This document shows, in pieces, positions 35,108-47,728 of a DNA stretch of 64,000 nucleotides (position 1 is its first letter; every line of letters begins with the position of its first letter). Position numbers and translations under genes: made by a program. The stretch lies in NCBI GenBank assembly GCA_033297075.1, contig MU858169.1, forward strand, positions 1-64,000, written 5' to 3'. Origin of the DNA: Rhypophila decipiens (lineage: Eukaryota; Ascomycota; Sordariomycetes; Sordariales; Naviculisporaceae). The notes beneath the pieces were generated by a model, which did not search any database, was not told the origin of the DNA, and saw only the letters and a list, made by a program, of their open reading frames with translations.

Positions 35108-35249
35108 GGTCAGGTGCGGAAATCGAACCCACTCCTATCAGTGGCGTCCAAGAGACGATTTCTACAACCGATTACCTCAGGTGGCCTTGAAGGCCACCCT
35201 GAGAACTACTTAAACTTTACCGAGATGCTAACCATTACACCAACCTGAC
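35108..35249 (-). tRNA. tRNA-like gene or pseudogene, copy 2, isotype not assigned
   Basis: On the minus strand a perfect 7-bp acceptor (GTCAGGT with ACCTGAC) encloses a D arm with loop TAATGGTTAG and a T arm (GTGGG, TTCGATT, TCCGC). The 142-nt length implies a long intron or insertion, and that part contains its own hairpin (GGTGGCCTT with AAGGCCACC). I could not place an anticodon with confidence. It lies next to copy 1 and is probably the parent of that tandem copy. Confidence 0.5.
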
Positions 35250-36725
35250 ACTTTTTATTGTTGGAAAGTGGGGTGTTTGACTGACCTATATACCTGCAAT
35301 TGAGCATTTTGTCCAAACCTTATAATAACCCCACTTCAAGAAGGTAGACTCAGAACCAAGGTTACAGGTAATCAATATTCACTGGTCAATAAGTCTCGAA
35401 CCCGTACTTATTGATTATCTTTAGCTAGGTTTGTTCAGAATCATAACTCTTGTTAGATCTCCTGGGATCTTGTATTTTAATTCTTATAAATGTCATATCG
35501 ACACTCCCCAAGCACAGCATTTGGGCGACTAAGGGCCTCCGCCTTGGATTTCGGCATATACACAAATATGCATCCCGTTGGGTCTCAGCCGTATGGTGAT
35601 CGAAAACGCATTGCAAGGTCCCACCCGCGATGGCCTCAAAACTTTCTCTCTTAAAATTTTATGTCAGTGCCAGCGTACCCACCCTGCACTTTGCTTTTTA
35701 TTTTCCGCTTCAAATGACCTCGCGACCTCTGCAATTGCCCGACGATGCTCGAAGGAGCGATGACGTGACTCCAATGGTGGCGGGGGCGGGAGACGAGGGG
35801 CTTGATGTGGGGCTGCCGTCAACATGAACATCCGATGGGACGGAAGGCTGGGCAGCCAACGACTGTGATTCACCTGTCCATCATCAGCAACGACTGAATA
35901 TGCTAACTTAGATGTCAATAATTGAAGCCTGTATTTGAAGTGTGGTTGGATTGTTTCAGGGCATTTATGAGATGTTCTCAACTAAACGATAGAAGTAAAC
36001 GAACTAACATGACTCAACTAATAGCCTTGCGCATCAAAAACTATTAGCAGCACATAACAGGGAGGTAAGGAAGACCCATCCAAGAGTACAGAACCGCGGT
36101 AAAACTCTCGTTGTGTCATAAAACAACGGCAGGCGTGCGAAATATGCCGCTGATCAGAAGGGCAAATGACACAGGTTCGATAGACAATTGCAAAGGGAAA
36201 AACTACCATTCGTCCTCCACCCAAGTATTATAAGTTCCGTCAAGCGAAGTAGTGTCTAGTTGGGTACTGTGGATGAAGCTCGACTGAATAGATAGCTTCC
36301 CCGTCTGGGAAGCAGTGTAACAATTGCCACCAAGATGAAGATTTGGCAAAATAAATTTTGAAAATGGTCTTTGGGTTCTTGAGAGCTAGGCGAACAATGG
36401 TGAGCAGCCATGGTAGATATCCAACATTGCAGAAAGGGGGACTGCAACTCACAACAGCTAGTTTTCATAGACATAGAATAAGATAATTATCAACAACGGA
36501 CACGAAATTTTTCTCGAGGGAAAAACTCGGGATGAAAATTGCAAGAAACGGTCCCCACTTTCCCACTTTTCGTCTGCCTAGGTTTTTGGTCTTCGTCCGC
36601 GTTCATTTTTCGTCTTCCATCTTCTAGACGCCAAACACCGACCATCTTGAGCAAGAGAACCCTGTCGCCCCCGTTCTTCTTGCTCCGTTTGTCTTTGTTG
36701 TTGCGCCTCTGCCTCGTTCTCTTTC
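35250..36725. other. Intergenic
   Basis: This stretch is AT-rich with short frames only. No feature is supported. Confidence 0.45.

Positions 36726-36764
<39 letters not shown>
36726..36764. repeat. T25-A14 homopolymer junction
   Basis: Twenty-five T are followed directly by fourteen A, a perfect T14/A14 palindrome. It ends 22 bp before the ATG at 36787, so it lies in the core promoter or leader of the Ala/Pro-rich gene. Confidence 0.9.
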
Positions 36765-36786
36765 GAAATAAACAATACCTTTCGAA

Positions 36787-38548
36787 ATGTCGGACCAGAT
36801 CGACCCCCCGCGTGCCTCCGCCGCCGGTTCTGGTGGCGACTCCCCGCGTTCCCCCGCCGCCGACTCTGGTGGTGACCCAACGGCTGCCGGTCTTGGCATT
36901 GCCGATGTCCCCGTCGCTGCTGAGGCAGCTGATGAACCCGGTAGGTTTTCTAATTGTTATCTCCTTTTTTTTCTCTCGACCTCTTCGCTATCCTCGACTC
37001 CCAATCACTGGCAGCCGAAACCCAAATCTTTTGTGGCAATTGAATCCACATTGCTACACCCTTTGCATGGCTTCTGTGAGCCAAGGACCAACACCAACAT
37101 TCTCTCACCGGATTGCTTGTTTCCTTTATGCCCAAAGCCATACTTCTTGATGTTTCTGTAATTTTCAAGTTCCAAGTGCTAACAAGCTATCATCAAACAG
37201 AGCCCTCAATCACAGACTCGGCCCCGGCCCCGGCCCCTGGCGCCTCTGGCGCTACAACAAATGGTACGTGACTCCGTTTGTGATTACACTCCTTCGTTTG
37301 GGATCAGGATAAACAGCGGGCTCTGTTATTATCTCGAAGCTTGGCGGATATTATTGTCCTTGCGCATTGTGGGCAGGATCATGGAGATCAAAGCAATGGA
37401 CAGTGATGCAGAACTAGCGTGTTGGAAATGTAATACAAAATCCTCGATCCCGGTTGCCACTGCCCCGGTTGCCCCTGCCCCGGCTGCCCCTGCCCCGGCT
37501 CCTCCGGCTCCATCGGCTGCCCCTGCCCCTGCCCCGGCCGCTCCTGTTCCCGCGCCCGCCACTACCGCCGGCGCTACCAGTATGTCTATTCACTTTGTGT
37601 CTTGTTCTTAAATTGTCTTTGTATATATGATCAGAGACTTTGCTTTTCGGATGCTAATCTCGCATTGCTATTTGTTATTTTAGCTAACCAAGCTCTTGCT
37701 ACTGTGATGACGGAGGCCAGGAGAGCGCTGCGGAGGATGGAACAGAAGAGTATGTATATCTCTTTTTCTTCACCGGCTTTTCTCCGCCTTTTAGTTGCCT
37801 TTTTATTGCTTTTGATTGGACTTTTCCCTTTTCAACGCCTTCTTATTCTTTTTTTACTTGCTAATTTTTCATTTTTTCATTTTGAATAGAGAAACATCGT
37901 GGCAAACAGCAGGCGCTGCGGCCCTGCAACACAAGAAGAAATGCCAAGAGGCATGCGCGTGAGGTTCGCGCATACCAGCGCGAGGCCTTGGCCGAGGCCG
38001 TCGCTGTCGGTCAAGGTGGGGTCGAGGCCGTCGCTGCTGGCGGTGGTGGTGGTCCTCCCGTGGCTGGTGGCGCCGCCGCCGCACCCGCCGCTGCAGGCGG
38101 TGCAACAAAGATGTGGAGCCCGGCACTCCGTGCCAATATCACCTCGGTAAGTGCTTAGATGGCTTTCATTTTCTCTACCTCTCCCTCATCGTCATTGCCA
38201 TTTTCATTATTCATACTCTTATTTTCTTTACATATTTCTATTCCTCCTGACTCTCCTGTCCCCTCTATTCACCAATCCAGCTCTTCCTCTTCACTTAGGG
38301 CTCCATATACTCCTTGATCTACCAAACATCAGTTATTAGGCTATTGTTACTAATCATAGGCGATTTTGATCAAACAGAAAAGGCGGAGCAAAAGGCTCCT
38401 GAATGGGAAGGCCAGACATGCATTTCGTCGTGGTGGTCTGCTCTGCGGTGTTTGGTCGGGTTTGAACTTTTGGGGGGAGGGTTCTCGAACAGAAAACCGA
38501 AAACCGAAAAAGGAGTATAGGAGGGAGGAGATTGGAAGATTGAGGTAG
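36787..38548 (+). CDS. Ala/Pro/Gly-rich uncharacterised protein, multi-exon
   Basis: Proposed exons are 36787-36940, 37201-37263, 37412-37579, 37684-37749, 37890-38146 and 38378-38548, with phases consistent throughout, giving 292 residues. The introns are long for the window (104-259 nt) and AT/T-rich. The acceptor of exon 3 has a second in-frame AG six bases on (37417). The protein starts MSDQIDPPRASAAGSGGDS and contains APAP and PAAP runs. A short ordered helix, ALATVMTEARRALRRMEQK, is followed by a basic stretch, RRNAKRHAREVRAYQREAL, and Gly/Ala runs. If the last intron is not used, the frame stops at 38158 after 239 residues. No family is recognised, and it could be a nuclear or RNA-binding disordered protein. 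Confidence 0.5.
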
Positions 38549-39834
38549 AGGAGGAGGGATGATTTTTTTGGTGTTTCATTTTGCTTTTGGCCTTCTCTTT
38601 TCCTTTCTTCTCTTCTCTTCTTTTATGTATTATTCTTTCTGCTTTTTCAAACTTCTTTTCTTATTCTGTTGCTTGTATTCTCTTCTTGCTCAGAATCTCA
38701 TTTTGTCTCCTTATATCTTTCTGTTCTGTTGTTTTGTTCGGCTATACTTATATGCTGCTTTCTTGCTCCTTCATCATCTATGGATTGGCTTCCTTTACTC
38801 TTTACGCGTTTGCTCTTTTATACTGGACAAGAAAGAGTTGTTGACAATCTTCATTGAACCAGAAGCGAGAGCCGATCCTTGTGCCAGAACCCAAACATCA
38901 TATCGAACACATATCATACCTAACAACGAGAAAGCACGATTGACTGAACGGGAGTTACTAACATCACCCACTCACACAGAAAATCCATCCTTCGCCTGCT
39001 TACACCCTTTGCTAGCCAGACAATGGCAGACGACGGTCCGGCAAGAAAAACAAACGGCATTTGATACCTTATCGTCAAGCTCTCCCTTGTCTCGATGACC
39101 CACACTCAACTATTCGTACCACAAGACAACTACAATATTTTCCCTTGACATTCAGTTGAAAGATGGCACTTATCCTAGGCGACCTACATATTATCAATTA
39201 GCCGAGACAGAATCTATTGACAGTCATTCGTGAAAGTTACATTGGCCTGCTATAAACTCAAACCCTTGCCACTTGGCACGTAGACTAAATAGCTCAGTAG
39301 TTGCTTCAGCCTGACATCATGTCTTGGCCGGCGAGCTAGCCTGAGTACAGACCAAGGGAGGCTTTTACCTGGCTATTTACGTTACGGATAAACAAACGAG
39401 TCAAAACCTAGTTCCAGCGTTAGATGCTGCGGACCGGGATCAGAATATTCAGTCGTTGTCACAGGGTAATCGACGATGCAGTACAAAAGCAGTTCCCCCC
39501 GTATATATGCACTGGGAAAGAGAAAGCACTCCCCTTCTCTGATCTCAGATCATTCCACAATCTCCCTGCCTTTCATGCCGATACAGGCTATCATTTCCGT
39601 CTTCCTCGCCTCGTCGATTGCGAACTGTTATCTTGGAGCACTGTTGAAACGCCAAAGAAGCCAACCAGTGAGGCAAATCATCGAAAGTGGAATAGTATTC
39701 ACCGCAGACCACCCCTTCTTGCCGGTAAGGTGTGTACTGGGTGAACCTCTCGGAGAGGCTGGGTTTGTAGGGGCGACGCGTTCATGCTATGAGGTCGCGG
39801 GGACTGTGGGCTTTCAAAGGTTTTCCTAGGTAAC
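38549..39834. other. Intergenic
   Basis: A very T-rich stretch at 38550-38830 is open in several frames because of its composition and has no domain. A frame at about 39560-39829 looks weakly coding-like but has no start or partner. Confidence 0.4.
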
Positions 39835-40459
39835 ATGGAGACGATTATGGACACCCAGATGCTTCCACCTGCTCGAGCATCAGGACTTCCTCCCTATGAT
39901 CGACGAGCAACTCGATCCCGACCTATACTAGCGATATCTACAGAAGACTTTAACAAGTTTATTCTGAGATACATTGATCCCGACATCGAGGTAGTCAGTG
40001 ATATGACTGCTAATGAAAAGGCAAAGCTGGCCCGATATTTCCGCAGGGCCCGAACTATCCTGGGCCTCAAGCCAATGACGACAACTTGATGAACTGGGCA
40101 GCACCACCGCCGCCAGTCATGAACCACACCGCCGTCTCCGCAATGAACAACGCCGTCGAGCCAGCCATGGACCATCGTGTCGATACCCACAACAATCGTC
40201 ACTGAGAGCTGCTCATCTTGTTCCCTATAACATCCGAAAACCTACGGCCACCTATCTCTTCGGAAACGCCCAGGATAAGGACTGGAATATAATGAGCCAA
40301 GCCGACACCCTACTGCTATACGAACTACTGGGAAAGGCCCTTAACAACGACAGAATACCTATCATCCCAACAAGCAAGGAAAACGAATGGAAAGTAGCCG
40401 TCCTAGATTACAAATTCGCCGAGAGTTGTGAAAGGGTGCAGCATATCAATCAGTCGTAA
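39835..40459 (+). pseudogene. HNH-nuclease-like relic, frame-shifted
   Basis: An ATG-started frame of 84 codons (39835-40089) ends at TGA. The downstream frame, shifted at least once, runs to TAA at 40459. It contains SCRYPQQSSLRAAHLVPY, then YLFGNAQDKDWNIMSQAD and NDRIPIIPTSKENEWKV. The AAHLVP motif with a preceding Cys, and the later segment ending in IIP, match the fungal HNH-endonuclease domain proteins common in ascomycete genomes. No intron with proper signals joins the frames, so I read it as a broken gene. The function of intact members is unknown. Confidence 0.5.
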
Positions 40460-40772
40460 CGCAGTGGAAACCCTATTCAGTGCGTTGGTCCTTTCAGGGT
40501 TATATGCGAAAACCTCGTGTTGTCGAGCTCGAGAGTTAGATTGGATGCTCAGGAGAGAGCAGTACAACCAACCATAAGAACAAGAACGTGGAGACCCCAC
40601 ACAACAAACAACAGTCACGAGCAAGGATCAAGGTATGGATTGTCTACATGGCGAAGAAGCCTTGTAGAGATAAAGCGGATTCTTAAAGTGCCAGGTACGA
40701 TATGGGTTTTGTAAATGCGACAGCAGGAAACCGACTTTACATCGGTACAGTTATCCAAGATAAAACGGACCA
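40460..40772. other. Intergenic
   Basis: Short region between the HNH relic and the 3' end of the transcription factor gene. Nothing seen. Confidence 0.5.
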
Positions 40773-43700
40773 TCACAGCCCCGTTGCCCAAGTTCCATTT
40801 CCAAACCCGCCATTCGCCTCCATCTCGAACCTGCCCAGGCTCTCTTGCCAGTTCTGCCAGTCGAAGCCCTCCTCCATATTGACATCGCCGTCCTCGGGGG
40901 TCCAATTGGGCACCCGTAGCATTTCCCCGCTAGATCCATCACTTGCTGTTGGCCATATCCACGGCGGGGGGTTATCGTAGTTTATCAGCGGAGACGTCAT
41001 GTCAGCCCGCCCTCCATCAAGACCGCCGCTTAGTGAGTGTTGTTGCTGCCTGTTATTTTGATTGCTGTCGTGATGATTGACCTGATAACCAAGCGTCATC
41101 TCGGTGCCAATGTCACCAGCCGAGAACCCAAATGTCGCAGCGGCACCGTCATCTTTAGGTCGGGGCCATAGAGCAGTCAGGTCGGCCGGGCTGAAGGCTG
41201 GATTTGCCATGGCATCGCTAATGTAGTCCATAAATACCGGGTTATCAACGTTACCCAGGTCTAGCCCGGCGGCCTGCGCGGCGTCACTGCCCACTTGCGT
41301 CACCCCAGACTGAAACGTTGGTGGAGGGTTCTGTGGGACCGGCGGGGCGTTGACGAGCTTCCTCCACCTCTCGTGGGCAGCCATCCCTTTCACCGATCCC
41401 GAGAGAGCGCCGAACGACTCTGGTGCCGCGCGGGATCGGTATTCGAGGTCGAGTTCCAGAGCAGCTTGGGGATCAGCTTGCAGCCGCCCAATCTCAACGT
41501 CACGGTGCTTCTTCGCCTTAAAGTAGAGCTTCTTGAAGGGAAGCCAGATCGCCTTGTGGCTGATCATCTTCTCGAGATCCAGCGGCGATGGAGCAGGAGC
41601 AGAGTATAATGAGTTCAGGGCTGCCCATGCACGCTCTGCCGTCACTCCCCAAGGACGGTGGGTGACCTCAATCAACACAAATGCTACCGCGTGCCACACT
41701 GTGTAGGTCTGGAAGAGCCAGCGCCATTGCTTGCAACGTGGGTCAGTGTTGAGAAGGTAGTTGTACTCAAACATTTCTATCGCAGCGTTGAACAATCGGG
41801 CGCGTATGTCGTCCGAGAGGAGCTCCTGACCCGGGGCGGGGAACAGTAAAGGCTGATATATGACTAGTGTCATCTTGGCGATGATTATACGTGCCACGTT
41901 GCCAGCCACCCAATACATTGGGTTGTTATCGCATTCACGATGATTCAAGTACTTCTCAACCACCCGCTTATGCACGTTGGAGAGCAGCGCCTCTCGTTCT
42001 TCCAGAGACGTCGAAGCATCGCGCGGACATACTGGGGCCGAGGCAGACGCCACGGTATGCAACCGCCTGGCGACAGCAGACACCTCATAGCGAATCAGCG
42101 AAAAGGTCATGTCCGTTGGGCCTTCCCTGGGTTTAGGCAGCTCTTTGCTGTCTGGTGAGATGTCGCTGTCGTTGATATTGAGCGGCATCTGGGTGTCAAA
42201 GGCCCGGTCGACAATGGTGAGATCGGTTCCCTGATCTTCGGCAGATCGCAAATCCAAGAAGCACACCGCCCAAAACAACCGCCGCCGCATTTCGACCTCG
42301 AAGGGGGTAAGGTTGGGAAAGTTGGTACCATCCCGATGTAGTCCGAGTGCCTGACTGATACGTATAAGTAGACCAGTGAGTGTCCAAGCGAAGCGAGTGT
42401 CATCGTGCCGACGCACAAGAATGAGGAAAAGAAGGAAAGCCTGTGCAACGGTAATATCTGGTGCGTTTATAAAGTTGGCCTTGGCGAGAGCTTGTTCCAG
42501 TGCAAATCGGTATTGTTTGACGAGAACTTCTTTCTCTGACCCAAAGTTCAATTTTACCTGGTATATTGTAAGCTCAAGTCCATGCCTTGCCGGCAAATTT
42601 CACGTACCTCATCCTCGTCTAGTGATGTGATGGCGGCATAATAAATAGAAAACATCAGCGCTTCGGTTGCTGGTGTGAGCGTGTCCATATTGTTTCGCAA
42701 GTCTCTGATCAGCTTATTCATGGTTGGTACATGGAGGACCTTGAGGATTGCATCGACATTTTCCTGGTACACAGTCCAGATGAAAGGAATTTGGGATGGA
42801 AGCGGGTGTAATGGTCTGAGGTCGACATTCGAGGAGCTGTATCCGAAGATGAAAGATTGGTGGCCGATATTTGTGCGGTCCTCTTCGACGGCTGCCGGAG
42901 AGTTTTCAACGTCTGACTCTTCGGATTCGTCGTCGGTGAGGGTGTGTGTTTCTTCACGTATCTCATCGAGCTACAGAGTGTGAGCTTTGGTACGTAAGGG
43001 ATGGTCTTAGCTCATGGTAAACATTACCTCGTCGTTTATTCTGGACCATAACGCACTGCTCACGTATCTCGTCACTCCCTTTTCGTTGAGCACCAACCGG
43101 CCAAACTTTTTATGGACATCGGGAGGCGACCTGTTGACCGGCGCCGGACTCGAGTGTGAACTGGAGTTATACCCGGGCGATCCGCCTTGCCCTTGCGGAT
43201 TCGCTCTCCCTGTAGTATTTCCTGTCAGCGGCGAACCCTGACTACGCGCACTTCCGCCCCTACTTGATATCCCATCTCCTACGCCTTGCTTGGCCCGAGA
43301 TAAACTTTGTTCACCCTCATGACTACCAACCGCCTCTGGTGAGTTTCCAGCGCTCGACGTGTGGCGCACCGTCTCGATCTCGATCTGGCCGCTCAGCTCC
43401 TCCACGATGCCTTCTAGTTTTCGCAGACGCTTGACCAATTCCAGCTCTCTCTCACTCGAAGGCTGTTTGGACGGGGCGTTGGGATCTTTCGGTCGTGGTC
43501 GTCTCGGCGCCCTCCCCGGGGCTGGGAAGATACACGGGATCTGGGCTCGTCGGCAGTTCGAACAGGGCATGTGTTTGTCGCATCGGACCTGGACACGGTC
43601 AGCCAAAGCACCCACCAGCAACGATGACATTGGCATGAACAAGGCCCACCTTTCTTCTCCGACAGGTAACACAACTCCGAGGATTCAGGGCACTCGAGAC

Positions 43701-43871
43701 CATGGCAGTAGGGGAGTAAACGGATGCGCCCGGAGGCGGGTGGCGCGCCAGCGCTTGTATCTGTTGCGCATCATAGCCTTCGGCGGGATGTGTAAGTTGG
43801 GTGGGGTGATCGACCACGGGGCTGCCATCGGATACGGCGCGCCCCGTATTTGGGCTGCCGTCTCCAGGCAT
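40773..43871 (-). CDS. Zn2Cys6 fungal-specific transcription factor
   Basis: Four exons, 43871-43650, 43588-43028, 42970-42608 and 42557-40773, give 976 residues. The introns are 61, 57, 50 nt and all are phase 0. The binuclear zinc cluster is canonical (Cx2Cx6Cx5Cx2Cx6C), from SCVTCRRRKVRC to CSNCRRAQIPC. The first intron falls between its second and third Cys. A basic linker and a coiled-coil-like segment, ELELVKRLRKLEGIVEEL, follow. The middle holds the fungal transcription-factor domain, with FTW-type helices such as TLTGLLIRISQALGLHRDG and EVEMRRRLFWAVCFLD. The C-terminus is rich in Asn, Gln and Asp, as in an activation domain. It should be a nuclear DNA-binding regulator of CGG-type sites. 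Its targets cannot be inferred from the neighbours. Confidence 0.93.
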
Positions 43872-45749
43872 GATGCGACTCGAAACTCTGTGATGCCGAT
43901 GGGCGTCTGGTGGCGCGGCCCGCGACGCGTGAGGTAAAGGAAGGAAACCTGGCCGAGGAGCGTCGAGATGTTTGGGCTTGCAAGGGAGGAGCTAACTGCG
44001 GCAGCCGTGGTACCTGGTTGACGATAGGAACAGAGGGGTTCCTTCTGTTGGAAATGATGGCGGTGGTTGACAGTTACCGTCGTCGAATTTTCAGGACAAT
44101 GATGCAGATCCCAAAAGCAGCCTCAATCCCGGAGAGCTCCAATCGAACGGCGTGGCGTACGGAGTATGTCAGTGGCTTGACAATTGTTGCATATGTGAAT
44201 CCAAAAATTGAGGGAAACAAATCGCCGCAATCAAAAGCCGAGGGAGGGACAAAGTTGGCCTGGGATGAGTAGAATGCCCAAGCACTCGACCAATGGCAGT
44301 CGGCCAACTAAAATGCCCTGAAATGACCCACCAAGCCTGTCTGGGACCCAGGAACTAAGAGGGCCCAAGTGAGGCACTAGCGCCTTAACCGTTATCTTTG
44401 GTGGGGTTGGTTATGTTTCTGTTTTGCTTCGGCGCTCGGGCGTTCAAAGTTCAAACGGCTTCTTGTGTTTGGATATGATGTGAAGATGAAGGTACATTGG
44501 TCTTGGTGTCCCTTGGGCGATGCGACGATAGGGATATTTTCAGTTCAGATTCCCGAGGTCAAAGGGCAACCAGCATTTGGAATGAAGCAAAGCTCCATCA
44601 TCGTGGATGAAGCAAAGTGCGGGGAGCTGACTCATCCGCTGCCAGAATGACCCTTGGCACCATGCCGGGATCAATTCTCCACGTGCGAACTTCGACCGAC
44701 GCATCTGCCGGTCTCCGAAAAATGAGGCATCAAAACCAGTTTGGTCCTGCACCAAGATGGGAACTCTTGACCAAATTAAAGACAGTTTCTGAGTAGACAT
44801 ATCGCTTCTTCCAATTTAACACTTATTTTGACTGAAGGCTCTAGTAAACGGGTTCGCAAAAGTTGTGAGTTTGAAGACGGTCAGCATACAGACAGATACG
44901 GGTACGTCAGAACGGTATATGTAACCCGGCCCGGGACGGTGCTGGGCGCTCTTGGCGACGAGAACGACATCACATCGGCGTTACCAGAGATCTGGTCGTT
45001 CGGTTTCATTACCTAGCGCCAGCAAAGAAATTCGACGACAAGCAAGGATGATGCGAAGAAGAAAACAAGTCGAAAAGAAAAGTCAGGCAATTTTACTCTC
45101 TGTCTTTCGAATTCGAAGACCTTGGTCAGCTCCAGGGGTTGTGTCTACGACTCTACGGATATCCATTGGGTGTAAGCGCCGGCAAGAACCGCGGGACACC
45201 CCTGGTTTCCGCTCCGAGCATCAGCAGCCAACCAAGTCGATCACTGTAAATTTCTGTAATTGTCAAGGACTGATGTGAATGAGCGTTTGTGTCAGGAAAA
45301 TACCGACTACCATTCTGGGAAAGACGGTGACAACCCAAACACTTGATACGTCCATCAAAATGAGACTCCGGGCAGAGGTGGCAACTTATACCGCTCGTAA
45401 TTCTCAGGGTCGTGGTCTGTTGACACGCGACCCGTCCTTATATGCAGGGACTGTACTATTTTGGTCCCCGAGGGCCATGATTTTGCCTCCGACCTTGCTC
45501 CTCTGCCAGTCTGCCTCTCAGCCTCAAGATCCCCGAAATGGTTCAGATGGCTGATTTTCGTGTTATAAGTGCTGTGTCTTTCACTCTCTATCACAAATGG
45601 CATTCTTCCTTTCTTCACTCGAAATAGTCTCTATTCTTGAGCATCAACAGGTAATCATGCGGCTCGAGTGTTCGTCCCCTTTCCTTTGCACCTAGGTGCT
45701 CCAGTCCTGGGTTCCTGTCAATCTTATCACCTTGAATCGTTCACGAGCC
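43872..45749. other. Divergent intergenic region
   Basis: Promoter space between the transcription factor and the plus-strand membrane protein gene. Only short frames are present, with no supported feature. Confidence 0.45.
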
Positions 45750-46917
45750 ATGTCATTCAGCTCAAACACTCACTATCACATTCGACCAGAGACCGGTGCC
45801 TGTCTCGCTGCACTCACCGGTCGGGATGGGTCCACACCGTTCCCAATTCGCACCAAGTCATGTCAGGTCTCGAATGATGACACTATTCTTTGGCAATTCA
45901 ATCCCGATGGCCAAGGTCGATACTTCATCTACAACAAAGCATGGCCTGGAAAGAGCAACCGTCTCGACCTCGTCCTCCAGGACAAAACGTCGCTATACAT
46001 TCCGTGGATGGGCCCTTCCGACGACATATATAACAACCAACGGTGGTCCGTGGTGAGTAATCAACAGACCTTCCTCTTGTTAAGCCTTTCAATAATGAAT
46101 ACTGACATGATTAACCATGAAACAGACCACAAGCGGCAACAGCTTCCAGATCAGCAGCTTTGGTCTTCCCGGCGCACTCCTCACCGTCACCGAGATCCAA
46201 GGGCAGTCCTCGCTCGGCGCTCTGCTGCGAAACGACACAGAAGTCGACAACAGTGTGGCTACTTGGCAAGTTGTTGATGTTTCCGAAGAATCGTCGGCTC
46301 CCTCTCCCGAGCCATCACCGAAAAAGCCCGCGGTGGAATCCACGCTAGCGCCCGTCGATCCCATCCCGACACCGAAGCCAAAGCCATCGACCTTTGTCAC
46401 CTCCACGCTACCAAACACTGAGCAAACCATCCCCGAGGCAGACCAAACCATATCGTCGCAGCTCTCTCAACCTTCTAGCTTCTCTACTCTCGCGACCGGA
46501 ACAGGCATCGACCAAAGCTCATCAGACCAAGCTACCAATACCAGAAATAGCAGCCATCCTACGTCGTCAAGCGAGCCGTCCTCGAGTTCATCCGCAGGGT
46601 TGAATCATACATCTCTCATTCTAGTGATAGTGATCCCAGTGGTAGTTGCCATTCTGGCTCTGCTGGCGCTGGGGTGGTTTTTCTGGCGAAAGCAAAAGAA
46701 TCGACAAGAGGATGTGGTTCAGGATGTGGTTCAGCCTGCTCTCAGAGACCACAGACCCGAGAGCAACACATTCTACGGTGACCTGATGGAGAAATTCAAT
46801 CTCCGGTACAAGGCCCCTGCGACAGCAACTAACAACGCTATGCCACCTGTGACTGAAGAGTTGGCATCTTCTGAGTCAGATTCTGCTCCGAAAGGGCGTC
46901 CGGTGTCCCGCGTGTAA
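45750..46917 (+). CDS. Beta-trefoil-like single-pass membrane protein
   Basis: Two exons, 45750-46052 and 46126-46917, flank a 73-nt phase-0 intron and give 364 residues. Residues 1-150 contain three spaced Trp segments, ILWQFNPDG, NNQRWSV and ATWQVVDV, as in ricin-B/beta-trefoil folds where such W motifs recur about every 45 residues. A long Ser/Thr/Pro region follows, then one transmembrane helix, LILVIVIPVVVAILALLALG, and a basic cytoplasmic start (WRKQKNRQ) with a tail of about 70 residues. The N-terminus (MSFSSNTHYHIRPETG) has no signal peptide, so the topology would have to be set by the internal helix. The ligand, if it is a lectin, is unknown. Confidence 0.75.
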
Positions 46918-47728
46918 TTCATGTACAGTATTTGTTGTTTTTGTGTACTTTATTTCTTTTCTTCAAAGTTAGTTCTGCATTGCGCTGGTCGTTAGTTGGT
47001 ACCTCTTTTAATTCGCAAAGCTTTGGACTTCCTTCTTAACTTCTCTTCGATCGGGCTTTGATTCGTGTGGTACCTTAAAGCATGGCCAATATCTACTTTC
47101 CATTGACGTGCTTTGAGGGCAACCCAAAATGGTTTTCAGGATATTTGCTGCGCATATGCACTACCATGGAACCTACACGCCGGGCGCCGTGCTTGGCCAC
47201 CTGCATCAAGGGACCAGATGAGCTTCGTGAATTTCCAAAGCCTATCAGCATCGGAATATCCACATCTCAACCATCATCACCGCCGAATTTGACCGTTGTC
47301 TCGCACCCTGGACCCAATCATCTCATATGGATGGGCCCGCTGACACTTACCGCTATCAAGTAATTGGTTCTGTAAAGTACATGCATGTCTCGCCTGTGCC
47401 ACAGTGCTACTCTCGCAAGGCTCTGCTCGGCCCGCACCCATCAATACCTGAAAAGGGCATTTTCAACCGAATCAGAGGTAGGCTTTCTCGGCTTAGACGA
47501 CTGAGTGTGTGTGCCCGGTGCTTATGCCAAGGAAGCCTGCCTTAAATTCGCTTGAAAATGCACTTGTCAGGAAATACTTTGCCCGGCTTGCTCCTAGTCT
47601 TTCCGTTTCTTTTCGAATTTCGTAGAACTCAACAACATTTATCGACGAATTCTTGTCCAAGACCTCAGCATCGTATCCACGACTCGACGCGCCAACTTCC
47701 CAGGTCATCGTTGAGTTTGTTCTCTCCA
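46918..47728. other. Intergenic
   Basis: A 93-codon frame starting with ATG at 47082 has no domain and no good codon pattern. I did not call it. Confidence 0.4.

Noticed and set aside
38559..39098. 179-codon Phe/Leu-rich frame
   Set aside because: Its hydrophobicity comes from the T-rich DNA. Other frames over the same DNA are equally open.
47082..47363. 93-codon ATG-started frame upstream of the patatin gene
   Set aside because: No domain and no support for splicing into the patatin gene.
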